Source of the DNA: Clostridium sp. OM02-18AC
GTDB lineage: Bacteria > Bacillota > Clostridia > Lachnospirales > Lachnospiraceae
DNA: 6,437 nucleotides
Reading direction: 5' to 3'
Assembly (NCBI RefSeq): GCF_003481825.1
Contig: NZ_QULW01000032.1
Coordinates: 1 to 6,437, forward strand
Of this stretch, positions 6,227 through 6,437 are shown piece after piece. Numbering within the stretch: the stretch's first letter is position 1; each line of letters starts with the position of its first letter. The position numbers were made by a program, and so were the translations under genes. The notes beneath the pieces were generated by a model that made no database searches, was not told the DNA's origin, and was given only the letters and a program-made list of their open reading frames with translations.

Positions 6227-6255
6227 TTGACATTTCCTGGAATGTTTGATAAGAT
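6227..6255 (+). promoter_or_regulatory. Tandem promoter P1 of a probable rRNA operon
   Basis: A perfect -35 TTGACA (6227-6232) is followed by 17 bp and TAAGAT (6250-6255, 4 of 6 matches), extended by TGA at 6247-6249. An A-rich tract (about 6202-6222) precedes it as an UP-element candidate. Transcription would begin near 6262. Its core and flank closely resemble P2, 93 bp downstream. Confidence 0.75.
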
Positions 6256-6262
6256 ACTCCTC

Positions 6263-6280
6263 GCCCCGTGAGAACGGGGC
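6263..6280 (+). other. 5'-end hairpin of the P1 transcript
   Basis: GCCCCG (6263-6268) pairs with CGGGGC (6275-6280) around the loop TGAGAA. It lies at the predicted P1 start. No T-run follows, so it should not terminate. It may stabilise the leader RNA. Confidence 0.55.
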
Positions 6281-6319
6281 AGACATCTGAAAGAAAAATA
6301 AAAAAGATGAAAAAAGTTG

Positions 6320-6348
6320 TTGACAAAGCAAAAACGTTGTGATAAAAT
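6320..6348 (+). promoter_or_regulatory. Tandem promoter P2 of a probable rRNA operon
   Basis: A perfect -35 TTGACA (6320-6325), a 17-bp spacer and TAAAAT (6343-6348, 5 of 6 matches) extended by TGA (6340-6342) make this the strongest promoter in the window. The upstream stretch from about 6288 to 6315 is nearly all A, as expected for an UP element. Transcription would start near 6355. Paired promoters of this strength are typical of rRNA operons in Firmicutes. Confidence 0.85.
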
Positions 6349-6355
6349 ATCGAAC

Positions 6356-6376
6356 GTTGTCGCTGAAACGGACAAC
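6356..6376 (+). other. 5'-end hairpin of the P2 transcript
   Basis: GTTGTC (6356-6361) pairs with GACAAC (6371-6376) across a 9-nt loop, at the predicted P2 start. It mirrors the position of the hairpin at P1. Confidence 0.5.
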
Positions 6377-6382
6377 AACATG

Positions 6383-6427
6383 AACCTTGAAAATGAAAGA
6401 TTGAACAGTGTTTAAAACCCTGAAAAT
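6383..6427 (+). promoter_or_regulatory. boxA-like repeats in a probable rRNA leader
   Basis: AACCTTGAAAAT (6383-6394) and AACCCTGAAAAT (6416-6427) match at 11 of 12 positions, 33 bp apart. They resemble the CTTTGAAAA core of Firmicute rRNA antitermination sites (boxA). With the tandem strong promoters they suggest that the 16S rRNA gene begins beyond position 6437. No rRNA sequence itself is visible. Confidence 0.5.
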
Positions 6428-6437
6428 TCTAATAAAA

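Noticed and set aside
6178..6381. 67-residue open frame on the - strand across the tandem promoters
   Set aside because: It overlaps two strong promoters and leader hairpins, and the translation resembles no protein family.

Overview
The window reads as a chromosomal segment of a Clostridia-type Firmicute, most likely Lachnospiraceae. The signs are AAGGAG-type ribosome sites before every gene whose start is visible, TTGACA/TGnTATAAT-type promoters with A-rich upstream tracts, moderate GC, and proteins whose motifs look like those of that group. This placement is inference from style, not from a database match. All five genes lie on the + strand. There is no sign of a mobile element, CRISPR array or tRNA.

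Positions 1-1863 hold two metabolic genes. The first is the 3' part of a xylose-isomerase-like TIM-barrel protein (sugar phosphate isomerase/epimerase type) whose N-terminus lies outside the window. The second is a complete NAD-dependent D-2-hydroxyacid dehydrogenase of the glycerate dehydrogenase/hydroxypyruvate reductase type. A strong hairpin (837-874) lies between them, and a weak sigma-54-like promoter candidate sits in its inner part.

Positions 1864-2075 are a regulatory gap. It carries two short palindromes, an AT-rich tract, and a likely extended -10 promoter buried in a long inverted repeat with a third arm downstream. This promoter would drive a probable three-gene unit. The first gene is a sigma-54-dependent activator (PrpR_N sensor, PAS, AAA+, HTH), the second is sigma-54 itself (rpoN), and the third is a small transaldolase. 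The gaps are 35 and 22 bp, and a clear intrinsic terminator follows at 6071-6098. Activator and sigma factor together form a regulatory switch. Its nearest plausible targets are the hydroxyacid/sugar genes upstream, although only a weak -24/-12 element is visible in this window.

Positions 6099-6437 contain no protein gene. They hold two near-identical tandem promoters (TTGACA-N17-extended -10) with A-rich upstream elements. Each is followed immediately by a 5'-end hairpin, and then come two boxA-like repeats. This is the layout of a ribosomal RNA operon leader, so a 16S rRNA gene probably begins just beyond the right edge.
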